Assembly: GCF_022539665.2 (NCBI RefSeq)
Contig: NC_081340.1
Span: 7,191,357-7,255,356 of the forward strand
Length of the DNA stretch: 64,000 bases
Direction of reading: 5' to 3'
Source of the DNA: Daphnia carinata
Lineage: Eukaryota > Arthropoda > Branchiopoda > Diplostraca > Daphniidae
The notes under the pieces were generated by a model. The model made no database searches. It had not been told where the DNA came from and was given only the letters and a program-made list of their open reading frames with translations. Made by a program: the position numbers and the translations under genes. Shown piece by piece: positions 38,430 to 51,855 of this stretch (position 1 is its first letter; each line of letters starts with the position of its first letter).

Positions 38430-41400
38430 TCCCCGATTGTTTTCTCGAGTTTTTTCATTCTCTTCCTCTCGGATCTTTGAATGTGATTGAAAATGTGGGC
38501 TGCAGAACAAAAAGAAAGAAACCGACCGACATGAAAACTTGATTTGATGACTCACCCACAGAGAGGTAAAGTCATCGTTGAACTGTTTTTTTGTTTTGTT
38601 TTTTTCTCTTGATTGGATTCTTCATTATGTATTCAGACATGCTTGTGGAGCAAATGAGTGGTCATGCAATGCTACTGGCTTCGAACCCTTTAATTATAAC
38701 ACAATCGTGTAATTGTCTCAAATTGAAATGATCTCATCAAGAATTTGAATTTCGCCCGGCAGCCAAATGAGATTTAGAAATATTTCCTATGAAAACGCCT
38801 TGGCTTAACACGAACGAAATGAGAAAGACAAAAACACAACACACACACACACACACAAAAAACGTGTGGGTATTAAAGTAGCAGTTAAACAATAACAGAA
38901 AACTTTATTCGTTTTATTCGTAGAGACGACTATCCGGTAGCAAAAAGGGAAGCTGCCGCTACCACTCCAGAGGCGAAATCCATTCATCTTGTTTCCAAAT
39001 CTTTCCCCCCTCGAGAGAGAAAAAAAAAAAGAAGAAGAAGAAATGATACTCGCGTAAGATCTTTTTTTCTTTTTAAAATTCCATTAACGGAGATAAAGAA
39101 GAAAGGAGGAAACAAAAAATTCTTACCAACTTTTGAAAGCAATGATATAACCAGAAGGTAAAAAAAGTGGTCAATTTGTACAACATTTTCAATTTGAAAT
39201 AATCATAAATTAAAAAGGAAAAAAAAAAAAAAAAAGGAAGATTGTAGAGTGGGATTAGATAATATAGTGGAACACGGTTCACGTTAGACTAGTTAGCTAT
39301 ATATAGCAGTTTTGATGGGTCGGCAAAGCCAAAAAAGCGTGTGCCAGCAATCTATGGAGGAGGAGGGAACCATCAGACAAGGGGAAAAGATGAACCACGA
39401 TTAAGACAGACTTGTTCGATTCAAAAAGTTCCAGAATTTTTGTTTCTCTTTCTCTTTTATCTCGAACAGGAACACACGAAGGAAAAAAATCATGTGCTAC
39501 ATTATAAGGCAAAAATGGTGGATGATGGCGAACAGCTGCAGCGCGACCGGGAGTCATAGCTGAATAAAAGAAAACAGCACGTGACAAAGAAACGAATGAA
39601 AATGATTTAAAAAAGAGAGAGAGAACAAAAAAAAAAAAAAAAAAAAAGGGCAGTTTCTTCTTTTTTTGGCTTGACGTCCTTGCAGCAAGGACGTCGCCTT
39701 AAAAAGATGTGCCGTTTATTCATCTCGCTGGAACAGCAGTTGCGACGCTTCCACTATGTTGCAATATGCAATAAATCAGCCATCAAATAATGATTCAATA
39801 GTAATAACAATAATTCTTCTGTACCTCTTTCTCAAGAAAAAAAAAAACTAAATTCTTCTTTGTCTTTTCTTCCCAGGTGGATGGCAACAGCTCCAGGTGG
39901 AATTCACACACACGCGCATAAATAGCGCCAACAAACAACAACACACAAAAAACGAAAATTTGGAACGCATTTTTTTGTGTGCCCCATCTTCAGCTTTTTT
40001 TTTTTAAATTTTATTTATTCCACTCCATTAGCATCACTCGGCTGACTTGCGAAGGTGCGGCAAGTTAACAAAATCATAAATAAATATATTTTTCTTTCAT
40101 TTAAAAAAAGAAATGTATATCAGGAACAAACAAATCAAAAGGCTTGTCTTCAATCGAATCAGTGTCCACTGGGCCGCCTGCGGATTGCAAAAGAAAGAAG
40201 AAAAAAAATTGCACGTGCGTTCCACACGTTGCGTGACCGTGTCTGTTATCTACGACTGCGTGATTCTCAACAGCGTTATACGTAAACTAGCGCACTCGTC
40301 CAGCTATTTTATTTTTTCACTTTGATTTAAAGCGACAGGGAACCCACTTCTTTTTCTTCCACGTCAACAATACCTGCAGCGATATGAGTAAAGAAGACTG
40401 GGCCCCCCTCTCTTTTACTTCGCTACGCGGGACAACCGGCCATATTTTTTTCGGGAACAAAAAAAAGAAAGAATGAAGAAGAATGTGTCGTGACCACCGT
40501 ACACTGTTGCAATATCTATCTGAGCAGGTATATAATTACTCTAGAAGAATAACAATCTCTACGTAGGGAAAGCGAAAGCATTTGGGCGTTGCTTGTGAAC
40601 GCCACAATTCCATTTGAAAAAATATAGTTTGGCTGCATTTTTTTTTTTCAGACGTTCCAGGTAATAAAGATAAAGGCACTCGAAGTAGGGAAGAAAAAAA
40701 AAAGAAATTCAACTCATCAAAATGGATGGTAAAGCACGGAGGTCAATCTGACACGATATCACGGAGGCTTTATAGTGCAACAGCTGGCCATTTTGGAACC
40801 GACCCACACCCAAGAGCCACCTGCATTACACGGGCCGAGGGAAAACGACTACTATAGGATGGCAGGTATGTATATATTTTTTTTTGTTTGTTTGAAACAG
40901 GCGGCGTTGTAGCAAAAACAAAATTGTTTTGGATAATAGCACGAATATATTTCTTTTTGGTTGATTAAAATAATAGATGGAATAAATAAGATTACACGCA
41001 GCAGGAGAGGGCAATGACAGGTAGGGCGAAAGATTTTCAATTCATTCGAATCACGAAATTGTTGCATCGAATCAGTTCCATCCATTCAAGACATCCCATT
41101 ATTCTAATGTTTCAACTCTGTGTACTCTATTCCCCTTTCAGGTAAAAAAAAAAAGAAGAAGAAATAAGCAAACGTAACAAATCGCTGACTCGACGGGATG
41201 AATTCATTATTATTTTTTTTTTTTTAATAAAAAAAAAAGAGAATTTTTCGAAAAGAAATAATCATAACAACGGGTTTTCTTCTGCCCACCCGGACCTACC
41301 TACCCGAGTTGCTAGACCATCCACTATTGCAATTACTAGGACAAGAAGAACTTGGCAGCAGTCGGCCAACATGTGATTATTCCATTAGGACATTGGGTGG

Positions 41401-44400
41401 TCAATCACGCAATCTCACATTTCTACTTTTGATTTTCATTGTCTCTCTCTCTCTCAAAATTTACTTCTTTTTTTGAAGAAAAGAAAAGAATTTATTTCTT
41501 TTCTGAAAGCAATCTGACAATGGACGAGGCCGTGAGAAATCTCTGATGTTACCCCAATCGGTTTGTGGCGTGTGTTATCGTGACTGGTAAACTGCGCCCA
41601 ACTTTATATCCTCCTCCCCCCCCCCCTCTTTTCTTACACGTAGGTGATACAGCAGCAAAATCTCGTACGTTTTTTTTTTTATATCTTTTTTTCTTTTCTC
41701 CTTTAAATCCACAACAAAACGAATAATCAAGACAGGAAATAAAAAAAAAAAAAGAGAAACGTTGCATTATTCGATTGCTGTGCGGGGATGGAGCGGCCAC
41801 CATTTTCAATTGATAAGAATTCAATAAAACGTCAACGAGTTAAAATTGCGTAGAAGAAAACGGGGAATTTCTCCGAAATATTTAACATGTTTTGCCCCAC
41901 TGATAAGACCGACATCTCAAAAAAAAAAAAAGAAAATCAGTTGGTTCTTTTTTTTCGTTTTACTATTATTATTCGTGTGTGTTTTCCCCCGCCTTTCAGC
42001 AGGCCGTTAAAGAGAAAAGAGGGAGGGAAAGAGGAACATAGGGAAGATTAGAATCTATCCCTTCCTTTTCATGTTCTTCTTTTTCCTCTTTCCGCATGTC
42101 CCGCGTGAAAAAAAAATACACATTCACGGAAGGAATTCAAAGTAATAATTATCTTGTCGCAGCGCTTCAGACTGCGCGTATCAAACTGCGAGTGGGGGGG
42201 GGGGAGGGTGTAGAAGAAGAAGCCGACAGGTAAGACGCACCGCGTTTCCGATGGCGCACATCGAGGCGCCAGTTTTCACAATATGAAAAATAAAAAAAAA
42301 CTATGAACCAGCTGGTTTGCCTTGCTCGGTCGATTTGTTCAAGAGCCTTACGCCAGATAAATCTATCTCCTCTACATACAACATTCAATCGTGTGTGATG
42401 TACAATGGCCGAGTTAGGAACAGGATTTTCTTTCCAAAAAAAAAACGAATCCCGTTCCATTCACGACGGCCATCTATTTGTCGAGTGGGACGTGTACAAA
42501 AGACGACCTGACAACCTGCCGCAGTGACAAGAGAAAAAGAATGGGAGAAACGGACGCGTTCAAGTGGTGCGAGGTGGATAAAGAAGAAGAAGAAAAAATT
42601 CGTGTTTAAATACATAAATCCCGCAAACTCACGTTTGGCTTTCACGCGAAGCAGAGCGCATTCAAAACAGGTGGCTTTTTTTTTTTTCTCTTGTGTTTCG
42701 CCCTATAGTTTGTTGGGGCCTCTCGTTTTCCGCTGGATTTGACAAAGCAATTGCATTTATGTATCGGACGCCCGATGAGGAAAAAAACTGGCCAATAAGC
42801 GCACAGGGCGTTCTCTATCGTTCATTTCTCTTTTTCTTTTTTCAAAAAAAAAAAAATAAAATTCTTTAAAAGGGGAAAAGAAAGGAAAAAGAAAAAAAAA
42901 ATGAATGGCTACAGAGAAAAGAATAATGCAACAAAATGCGTACATGATGAATAAATGCGTGCGTACCTGCAGAGGGAAAGAAGGCCATCAAGACAAAGTT
43001 GACGTTGATCGTTTTGAATACGGGGACAGACAGGTGAACAAGGATCTTGTTCTCTACTAAACCCCAAAAAGAAAAAAAAAAAAAAAGTCTTTCGTTCCCG
43101 TTTTCTTTTTTCTTTTTTTTTTTTTTTGATGCTGACTTTGATCCGGGATGAGAATAAACCATCAACATTTTTATGTATTTTCTTTTTTCTCTTTTTTTAT
43201 TTGATGCTACAACTTAAAATAAATATATTATTCCCGCAATATCGTTTGGAACACGCCATTCGGTTTTTTTTTTTTTGTTTTCATTCTGATTTGCCATCAA
43301 CACACCATGCGAAAAGGGCGTTTTATTTAGTGCTTTGTTGCCCTACGACATTGAATTCAAATGCGAATTTTTTTTTTTTTTGTTTCATTCTTGATGTCGC
43401 AGCTTTGGCCTACGAGAATAAAACGAAGACGAATGGCAAACGGCGGGCGAAAAAAAGCGTCGCGACGCCACCAACGATGTCCGCTATCGTCCAATGGCAT
43501 CGCAAACACACGGGGCAAAGCGCGCACCAAAAAAAAAAATGGCGAGCAATAAAAAAAAGAGATAGCTCGTGCCCTTTTGTTTTTCACCTGTTCCAGCCAA
43601 CGTCGTAAATCACTTGACCGCACATTTCACCCTTCCCCCGAAAAACGGGAGAGCAACTTGTTTTTCACGCAAAAAAAAAAAACAAAAAAAACAAAATGGA
43701 ACCCGTTCGTTCAAACATCAGCATTTCTTACTTTGAAAAAAGGATTTTTTTTTTATTTGTTTTCGTTTCGCGTAAGGTAACAAAAAGAAAAAGGGACAAA
43801 ACAAAACAAAAAAAAAACAAGTGTGGGTTATGTATATATATAAATCGATGGGCTTTTTCGTTCCCCCCCCCCCCACTTTTCCGTCAAACAAATGTGTCGT
43901 GTTGTCACATCCCCCCGCAACAATATTTTTGTAATTTACAAGAGTCAATTTTTTTTTTACTTCTTATCAAAGTCAAATGAAGAAATAGGAAAATGTGTGA
44001 GACAAAAGAGAGAGAAAAAAACAAACAAAAACACGGAACTTGAGAAATGGAAGATTACAAAACAAAAACGAAAATGTCTTCTATGTTTCGTTCTAATCTT
44101 TTTTAAAAAGAAAGAAAGAATAGAAATGGTTTTAGTAAATTGCCTTTCGTTTTCATTTAATTTAAAAAAAAAAAAATTTTTTTTTATCGGCGGGTGGGGA
44201 ATGTCGTTATTGCATCCGTGTCCAGCGTGGCGGAAGGCACCAGCAGCAGAGTTTCGCGGGAACCTTTCATTTCGTTTCCCCCCGCGTTTAACGATCAGAG
44301 AAAATAGAAGAAGAAAAAAAACAAAACAAAACAAAAAGTTATTATAAACGGAAAAGAAAATGATTTGTTGATTGTAGACACAACTACTAGCGATATTAAT

Positions 44401-45208
44401 AACGCGCCTTAATTTCTCTCCCTTATTAAACGTTTTTTCCCATTAAAATCCGTTGTAATTATTCACGAAAATTATAATCCGTACCGTTTCCCATTGGCGT
44501 TCGCACACTAATCCCAATCATGAAAAAAAAAAAAAAAATCCATCGCGAAAAGCTTTTTCTTTTTAATTATCTCAACCGTCCCTCGATTTTTTTTTTTTCC
44601 AGACCCAAAATGATTTGTTTAGACATTTCGCATTCGTTCCCCGTACGAATCTTTTAAAGCAACTCTCTCTCTCCCTAAAAACCTTAAGAATTAAAAAAAA
44701 ATTTAAAAAAAATAGCATCCCACATCAAACGAGGCCATGAAAGAGAGCTCGACGCTCATTCGTCCAAAAAGAAAACGTTTTGCAATTGACAATCCAAATG
44801 TAACCAATTGAAGAATGAACTTTAGTTTCCACCTTGATGGAGACACATTCAACTGGTCGGTGCGACTCTTAGGGGAGGCCTCCTTTCACGCGGCAATGAT
44901 TACAGGGGGCGAAACGTATGCGACCGGGGTAAAGGATAGAAAAAAAAAATCATGTGGACCATCAAAAAAAAAAAACAACATAACACAGAGAGAAAGCTGG
45001 AACGAAAAAGAAGGGGAAAAAAAAGACTGGTTCTGTGGCTTGGCAACAAGAAGAAGCAGCTCAACGTTCTCGCACTCAATTCATTACGACAGGTGCGTGA
45101 ACAGATACAGTAGTAAGGTAGTTGCTCCTCCTACACGCCTCCCCCCTTCGCATTGCATACTGAATTACGCGAGGAAAGAAGAATTAGAAAAATGGATGGG
45201 GGACTTAC
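38430..45208. other. Noncoding DNA, probably 3' region or last intron of the sushi gene
   Basis: It holds A/T runs, (AC)n at 38838-38858, a hairpin at 39673-39695 and a TAATTA-rich stretch at 44360-44660. The last exon of the minus-strand sushi gene should lie here with a phase-1 acceptor. One strong acceptor ends at 44996-44997, but it opens only about 11 codons before a stop, so I did not assign it. Confidence 0.45.
39673..39695. repeat. Perfect 11-bp inverted repeat with 1-base spacer
   Basis: GACGTCCTTGC, then A, then its exact reverse complement. Outer GGC and GCC bases extend it. Both ends contain the palindrome GACGTC. It would extrude as a tight cruciform. Confidence 0.8.
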
Positions 45209-45273
45209 CATCAACAGCATCCGCTTCTTGGTCGTTATCCTCTTGGCGAGTCGTTCCAGCAGCTGCTTCGTCA
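45209..45273 (-). CDS. Sushi-domain membrane protein, acidic tail exon
   Basis: A 65-nt exon between acceptor attacag and donor gtaagt. Its first base completes the AG left over from the upstream exon (phase 2) and gives Ser. The remaining frame is open and reads DEAAAGTTRQEDNDQEADAVD, ending in phase 1. The agreement of phase with the previous exon supports it. It encodes a hydrophilic, acidic part of the cytoplasmic tail. The following exon is not identified, so the C-terminus of the protein is unknown. Confidence 0.6.
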
Positions 45274-45356
45274 CTGTAATTTATTGAAAGATTTAATTTA
45301 AAAAAAAAAAAAAAGGAACAAATTCATTCACTGAAATTGTGGTTGATGTGGGTCAC

Positions 45357-45586
45357 CTTTGGACGAATGAAATGTTGCAAGACGCATCGATTGATGGACT
45401 GGCTACCGACTGGCTGACGAGGTGATGGCTGGCGGTCGTGGCGGCACCGTTGGCTTCGTCCAAAATGAGAATGGAATCGTAAGACGGCGGTGCTACCGGC
45501 CAGGTGCAATAGACGCTCGAAATGGTAGCCGTGGCGGCGCTGCTGGTGCCCGAACGAACAGCTTCTTCGTACGAAGGTAACGTTGC
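45357..45586 (-). CDS. Sushi-domain membrane protein, cytoplasmic tail exon with LPSY and PPSY motifs
   Basis: A 230-nt exon with acceptor aaatag and donor gtgacc. It enters in phase 0, matching the transmembrane exon, and leaves in phase 2. The 76 complete codons begin ATLPSYEEAVRSG and include VAPPSYDSILILDEA. LPxY and PPxY are docking motifs for WW domains of NEDD4/WWP-family ubiquitin ligases. The exon is GC-rich with varied codons, unlike its flanks. Together with the LPAYD in the exon before, the tail carries three such motifs. The reading frame is well supported. Partner and function are inferred from motif knowledge. Confidence 0.75.
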
Positions 45587-48500
45587 CTATTTAAATTATA
45601 AAAAAAAAGGAAAAGCGAAACAAATTTTTTTGTAAGTAAAATGCTTCACGAGTTGTCAACAATTTTTAATTCGAATGATATTTAAACCATTGGGGAAAAA
45701 AAAAAAAAAAAACTGGATCGTTTCTTTTGATTTGTTTTATTGATGGCGGAGAGAAGGCGCACGTGCGCATAAGGAGAAACTGGAACGAAAGGGATTTCGA
45801 GATCATTTTTCAATTTTGTTTTTTAAACCAAGAAACAAATGGAAAATGAGGCACGAAAAATAAATCTTAGTGCACGCAACGACTTGCTAGAAAAAAAAAA
45901 AAAAAACAAGAAAAAATACTACTGAAATTCGAACTCCCAATTAGTTTGATCGTATCGCGTTTCGGAAAATTCCACGAAAAAAAAATATAAAAACGAGCGG
46001 AAAAAAAAATCGTCGTGTGCTGAAACGTGAATTTCTTTAGTTGCTGTTCGTACTCCTCCTTGTCGGCAGTCCAAATATATATATCACCTGTTTTGGGCGT
46101 TTCCTAGACACAAGAAATAAACAAAAACAAAAACAAAAAAAGCTTTTCATCTTCTTCTTCTTCTACTCCTCGGTACTAGCGTGAATTTTCAAACAATCGC
46201 TTTCTTTTCTATTCCTCCCCCCTCTTTTTTTTCTTTTTTTTTTTTAAGATGGAAGCACACTCGGCCAATTAAACTGGGCTCCTATAACGAATGTCGTCGT
46301 CACTACCAAAAGCCTCTCACCAATTTTGACTCTCGGCTATAAATAAGGAAAAGAAAAGAGAGAAAGAAAAGAAAAAGAAAAAAAATAAATAAAAATGTTC
46401 ATTGCCACCTCGTCGAGTCCACATTGTAATCACTGCGCCCGATCGGGCCAGGTGTGTAAAGGTGGCGCGTGCTTGAAACGAAGAGAAGGCCCCAACATGA
46501 CACACACACACATACACAAAAGGGTGTTCGATCCATCACGTTTTTAATTGACTAGCGGGGGTCACTTGGAGCTGACACTTGCGCGCTGCCGTTGCGCAGT
46601 CGTGTGTGCATCACACGTTATCTTCCATCCCCATCTTTTATATATATAGATATATTTAAAAAAAAAAAAAAAAAACATAAAAAGAAATAAATTTTTAAAG
46701 AAAAAGCCAATGAAATGGCGAAGGCAAACGTCTTAAGCAGCAAAACAAATAAAGCGGGCATCTCATTCCCAACAAGCTGGCGGCCGGAGCAATGAAAAGC
46801 ATCTGCCAAGAATCTCTCGCCACATTTCTTCATATATATAATTGATATAAAAAATACAAAAACAAACAGCCGTTTTAAAACGAGCAAAGGCTCCCCTCCC
46901 CGTCCACACTGAATTTCGCAGTTAAAGAGACGCGCTTTTTGAGGATAAATAACAAGGAATGCGGTTCACGCTGCCACAGCACACGCAGATAAGCATCCGA
47001 GAGAAATACAAGTGCGTAGACAGGTTTCTTTGGGGTTTTTTTTTTTTTGTGTATGTGTGTGTGGATGTTTGAACGGGGCGACAAGAGCGCGCGTGGCACC
47101 AGAAGCGATGAAAAAGACACGAGACGACTCGTACATCTCTAGATTACATCACTTGAGGGGGGGAGCGAGCGGTTGATTATAAAGCCGGCGCCTTCTTCAC
47201 AACCTGATGACACGGACTTTTTTTTTTTTTTTTCCCTTAGATACCCAGACGAGTAGTTGATGAAAAATATTTCAAAAAAAAAAAAAAAAATAGGGAATGA
47301 TCGATGCCTATCAATTCACGCCAACGGTGAATTAACGAGCGGAGGGGGGAAGAAACGGACACACTTTCAAGACCATGTTTGTATTATTACAACAATTGAC
47401 GTGGACGACTTGCTTCGTGAAACGAGGTGAAGGCGAACAGCAATTCAACGTCACTACGAACTAACAATCTTTTTTTTTTCTTTATTTTTGCTAGCATCGC
47501 TTCGTATTTGCCAATCCCGGAGATCGTTCAAATAAGACCCTTTTTTATTATTTTTTCTTCTTCACACCATAAGGAAAGAAGAGGACTCGGTCACGCAACG
47601 ACCGAAAGCAAACGACCGAAGAAAAAAAAATTCCGGGAGTCAACTGTAACAAACATCTTTTCGAAACAGAATACAAAAATAAATCAAACCATAAAAAATT
47701 TCAGAAAGAAAAAAGAGGAAACTGCAGACTAGTCATTTTGTTTGTTTTGTTTTTTTTAAAGAAGGAACGAGAGGGGGGAAAAAGAATATCGTCTAATAAA
47801 AATGGAACAAGAGGTGGGAAAAAACAATCTCGGCGTAAAAGAAAAGAGAAACGGTGTGTAGCTGCTGGACAGATAATATAGCGCCAGACACAAGAAAGAA
47901 GAAGAAAAAAAAAACATATCAGGCCAAGTCTTTTTTTTTTTCTTTTTCTTTTTCTTGTGTTGTTTTTAACTATCGTGAGCTGAATGCCTAATCAGCTGGG
48001 AAGAGCAGCAAGGGCATTATCATATTCCACTCGGACCATAGACTTTTATTTTATTTTAATTTTCTTTTCTTGAACGAACAAAACAAAAAAGTCTACGCAC
48101 TATTTGAAATACAACGAAAATATATCTTGACTTTTCAAGGATTTTTCAACTTTGATGAAATTATCATTTTACTTAATTAAACAGGATCGATCCGCTTATT
48201 CCCGACACAAAAAAAGAGCCAGTCAGGCTAGAAGATAGAAAAAAAAAAAAACCACGAACTGCCAATCGAATGAACGAACATTTGCATCGTTCCATATTTT
48301 TCCAAAACGAAAAGTTTGAACAAACATGAGACCATCTCTCGAGGTGGTCCCGCAACCATATTTTTTTTTGCCTCCCCCCCCCCCCTCCTTCTATTCAATT
48401 TTTTTTTCTTTTTTTTTTTTTAAAGCAAACGTGCATTTATTTCGCTTTCACGCTGACTGTGTTTTCTATTGTCGTTATTTGCGCGTGTGCCAGCTCATCG

Positions 48501-51500
48501 GCAGCCCCTTCCAAATGACTCACCATCCCCGTTGGGTTAACCTATACACAATGGAAGGGGGGGGATTTCTCTCTTGCTAAAAATGCTCTTTAAAGTGAGA
48601 GAGACGGGCCAATCAGATGGAGCGAATCTTCTCTCGTTCAATAGACACGGTGAATAATTTCTATTTCTATAAATAAATCGAACTCGGGTCTCTATACCGA
48701 ACAAAAGAAAAAAAAAAAAAAAAGGAAAAAGCGTCGGAGATGACGTAAAGGCTTGTCTACTTTCAGACAAAATAAATATGATCAAGTATTACATTGGCAT
48801 TCTTCCCACTGTATTCATCCATTTTTTGTTTATATATATATATATATATATAAGAGCCTTATTTATGTATTTATTTATTTTCGTATGCCCCTTCGTTTTC
48901 GGAAAGAAAGGAAAACAAGAGGGTCGTTTCAAAAAACGACGATCTCTTGGACAAGTTTTTTTAAGTACGAAAGCGACGCAGATATACCCCGATGCATAAA
49001 CGATAAATCAAATGCCGGACGAGTGGGAATTTGTTTCTCATTTCGTTTTCACTAAAAAAAAAAAAGGGGGACACGGATAGACGTAAGGGGAAAATGTTTA
49101 AAAAGGTAGGAAGCTTCTAGGTTTCCCTCCCAAGATAAATACGCCAGCTTATCTTTTTTTTTTTTTTTTTTTTTTCTCTCTCTTTGAAATTGATATTTGA
49201 GAAGAGCCGAGAAGAACAAGCCCTCAAAGACACACAAAATACCAAAGATATTTTTTAGAAAAAAAAAAAAAAAATCTCTTCTTCGTCACCATTTTCAAAC
49301 CGTTCTAAAGGACACAACGACAATTGACCGGCCGGATCAACAAGTGTGAAAAAAAAAAAAGAATAAAAATTTCACCCAACCTTCCCCAAATAAAGTAGAA
49401 AAAAAAACAAAAAACGGGAGAATCAAGTGGCATGTATCGAGAAAGAGGATGATGTCATTGAGTTGCGAGAAAAAGAGAAAGAAAAAACAGTGTAAAGTTA
49501 AAGAGCCTGGGTGCTTGAATGCAAAATAGGTGGAGTCCCCCTATTGCCCCCTCTTAACCGTGTCGCCTTTTTTTTTTTTTTTTTCTCTCTCTCTCTCTCT
49601 TTTTTCGTTGATGGAACGCACATTTCGAAGGGAGGCGTAGACGCACGCACACGGCAACAGTGCGGCGGCGGTTTTGCCCCCGACATTTCGAATCGATTAC
49701 GTCAATCCCTCAAGGCCGGCCGTAACAACTCAACGTGTCGAGATGGGAGTTGCTCAACTTTGTGAGAAGTTCACGAGTCAAAGACGAAAGAGAAAAACAA
49801 CATTATAACCCTCTTTTTCTTTTTTTTTCTTCTTTTAAAGTATCGCCCATTATACTACCTCACCCACCCACCAGTGTGTGTGTGTGTGTGAAACAGGGGG
49901 GGGGGAGTTAGAACAAGAGTTAAAAGAGGAAACGCCCCGTACTTCTTCTTCTTCTTTCTTTACGCGCATTTTACCCTTTGTGAAATTTATATATTTCCCG
50001 ATGTTTAATAACGACCGCGATCATCTTCAGCCAACTGATGGCAAAAGAAAAAAAAAAAAAAAATCCCGAAATTTTTGTGTCTTCCTAAAGAGCTTTGACA
50101 AATGATGGAACGCAAGTCGAGCGTTAAAAACAAACCAAAAAAAAAAGAAAAGAAAAATGTTGAAAACGAGTTAGGAATTAAAATAGTTTTTGGAGAGGAT
50201 GGCTTTTGTCTAATCTCTCGAGCATCTCTCCAAACGTATTTAACATAACCTGATTAAAAAGGTGGAAATGCTTCAATACATTTCGAAGAGAGGGAGCGAA
50301 CGTCAAGTGCTGTAATGAATCATCAAACTTGTTGTGTGTGTCTAACGTCTCATCCGCGGTCGCCATTATTCTTGTTTCGCTTGTGCATCTTCTTCTTTTA
50401 TTTTATTTTGCATCCGTCTGCATTTTGCCCCCCCCCCTTTTTTTTTTGTTGTTGGTCGTCTATTGCGTCACATGTCGTTCATTCTTGATGTTCTTTGCCC
50501 CGAAAAAAAAAATATAGAAAAAAAAGATAACGAGACGGCAAAAGCTGGCCCTGTCCAGCGGTGGCGGCAGCCGGCCAGTTTGTGTGTAAAGCATCCAAAC
50601 ACAAAAAGTCAGACGGATCGTGCTTCCAATACGAAACCAGAATTTTGTTAAACAACAACAACAAATAAAAAAAATAAAATAAAAATAAAGAAAATCCTTT
50701 CTTTTCTTTCGAATGAAAAAGCTAAACATTTCCAAGGAAAAAAAAAAAAAAAGACGAACAGTTTGAGATGAGCCCAGGGTTCAGGGAGTACCTGAGAAGA
50801 ATAACAAATATATTCCATCAGTCAGTTTGGAGTTCCTCCTTTTTGGCCTCTTTTTTTCTTTCCTCTGTGATAGTCCCTTTAACCTCCCCATTTTTTTTTA
50901 TATTTTATTTCTTTTTGCTCTCCTCCATCACACACACATACCGACTCGGGATTAGATGTGCAAGCGAAATAGAAGAGTTTTCCTTTTTTTTTTTTTTTTT
51001 TTTTTTTTAAATAGCGTCGGATCCAAGTTGAATGGCGGGACCGTCTAGCGCCCACCACAAGTCGTCCGTTTGTGAAAAGAGTCCCTACCACCAAGGACGA
51101 TGAGTTCTAACTGTAGTAGTTGGCTAAGATACACTGTGTCCTCCGAGATGAATGTGAAAGATGGGACGGAAACGCGTACAAACAAAATGATAAAACGTAC
51201 GGGGGAGAAAAAAAAAAAAAAAACAGGACCAAAGGGAAATCGGCTTAAGTTTTTCTTTAAAAAAAATAATAAAAGAAACGGCGGTAGGAATGGAAAAAAA
51301 AAAAATCAGACGGAGACGAGAAGAGAAGGAAAGAGTCACGGGCCGGCGACTATACGAGTCCGGTCATTAATCAAAGCCACCATTTCCCTCCTCTGCTCTC
51401 TCTCTCTCTTCGTAGAGCGGGCGAGGCAAATCAGACGCCAAGGTTTTCTTTATTTTTTTGTTTTTAAAGATATTTCTTCTTGACCGTCATCATCACTACC

Positions 51501-51855
51501 ACCACCGTCTTCTTGTGTTCATTCGTTTCTTCTTCTTCTTCTTTTTTTTTTTCACTATCAATGGACTCGTTTGATTCATTGATGGAAACCTCCCATCGTT
51601 AGTCATCCACGCTGGATGAGAATGAGAAAAAAAAAATAAAATAAAAGAAACAAATTTCTACCTTCTCTTCAAATAGGCGCGCAAAGTTCATTTCTTCCCC
51701 CCCCCCCCGTGTCCGACGCCCATCACGTCATGTGTGGGCGTGTGTTTTTTTCTTTTCTTTTGTCAAGTGTGAATTACCCGAGTCAGCATTTCCCAGCGCA
51801 CATACAAACAAAATCATTAAAAAAAAAAAAAAAAAAAAAGATTTTTCCCACGTAC
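45587..51855 (-). other. Large intron of the sushi-domain gene
   Basis: About 6.3 kb between two phase-0 exon ends. It contains homopolymers, (AT)n at 48830-48852, CT and GA tracts, and two unexplained same-strand open stretches. One begins at an acceptor at 46103 and the other is an ATG frame at 50178-50366. Either could be an alternative exon. Neither is needed to keep the frame. Confidence 0.55.
50178..50366 (-). CDS. Unrecognised 62-residue ATG frame inside the intron
   Basis: Starts MATADETLDTHNKFDDSL and contains an amphipathic stretch rich in Leu, Phe and His. It has no homopolymer readings. It lies on the same strand as the host gene, preceded by a favourable A at -3. No domain was recognised. 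It could be an alternative first exon, a nested small gene, or chance. Confidence 0.2.
   Translation of the reverse strand: MATADETLDTHNKFDDSLQHLTFAPSLRNVLKHFHLFNQVMLNTFGEMLERLDKSHPLQKLF

Noticed and set aside
42171-42226. Plus-strand exon between gtcgcag and gtaaga
   Set aside because: The splice sites look fair, but the short frame runs through a G homopolymer and has no partner exons.
44960-44996. Terminal exon for the sushi gene after the strong acceptor at 44997
   Set aside because: In the required phase it reads only about 11 codons, half of them Phe from a T run, before a stop.
44815-45279. 154-codon plus-strand open frame
   Set aside because: It overlaps the phase-supported minus-strand exon at 45209-45273 and reads many Lys from A runs.
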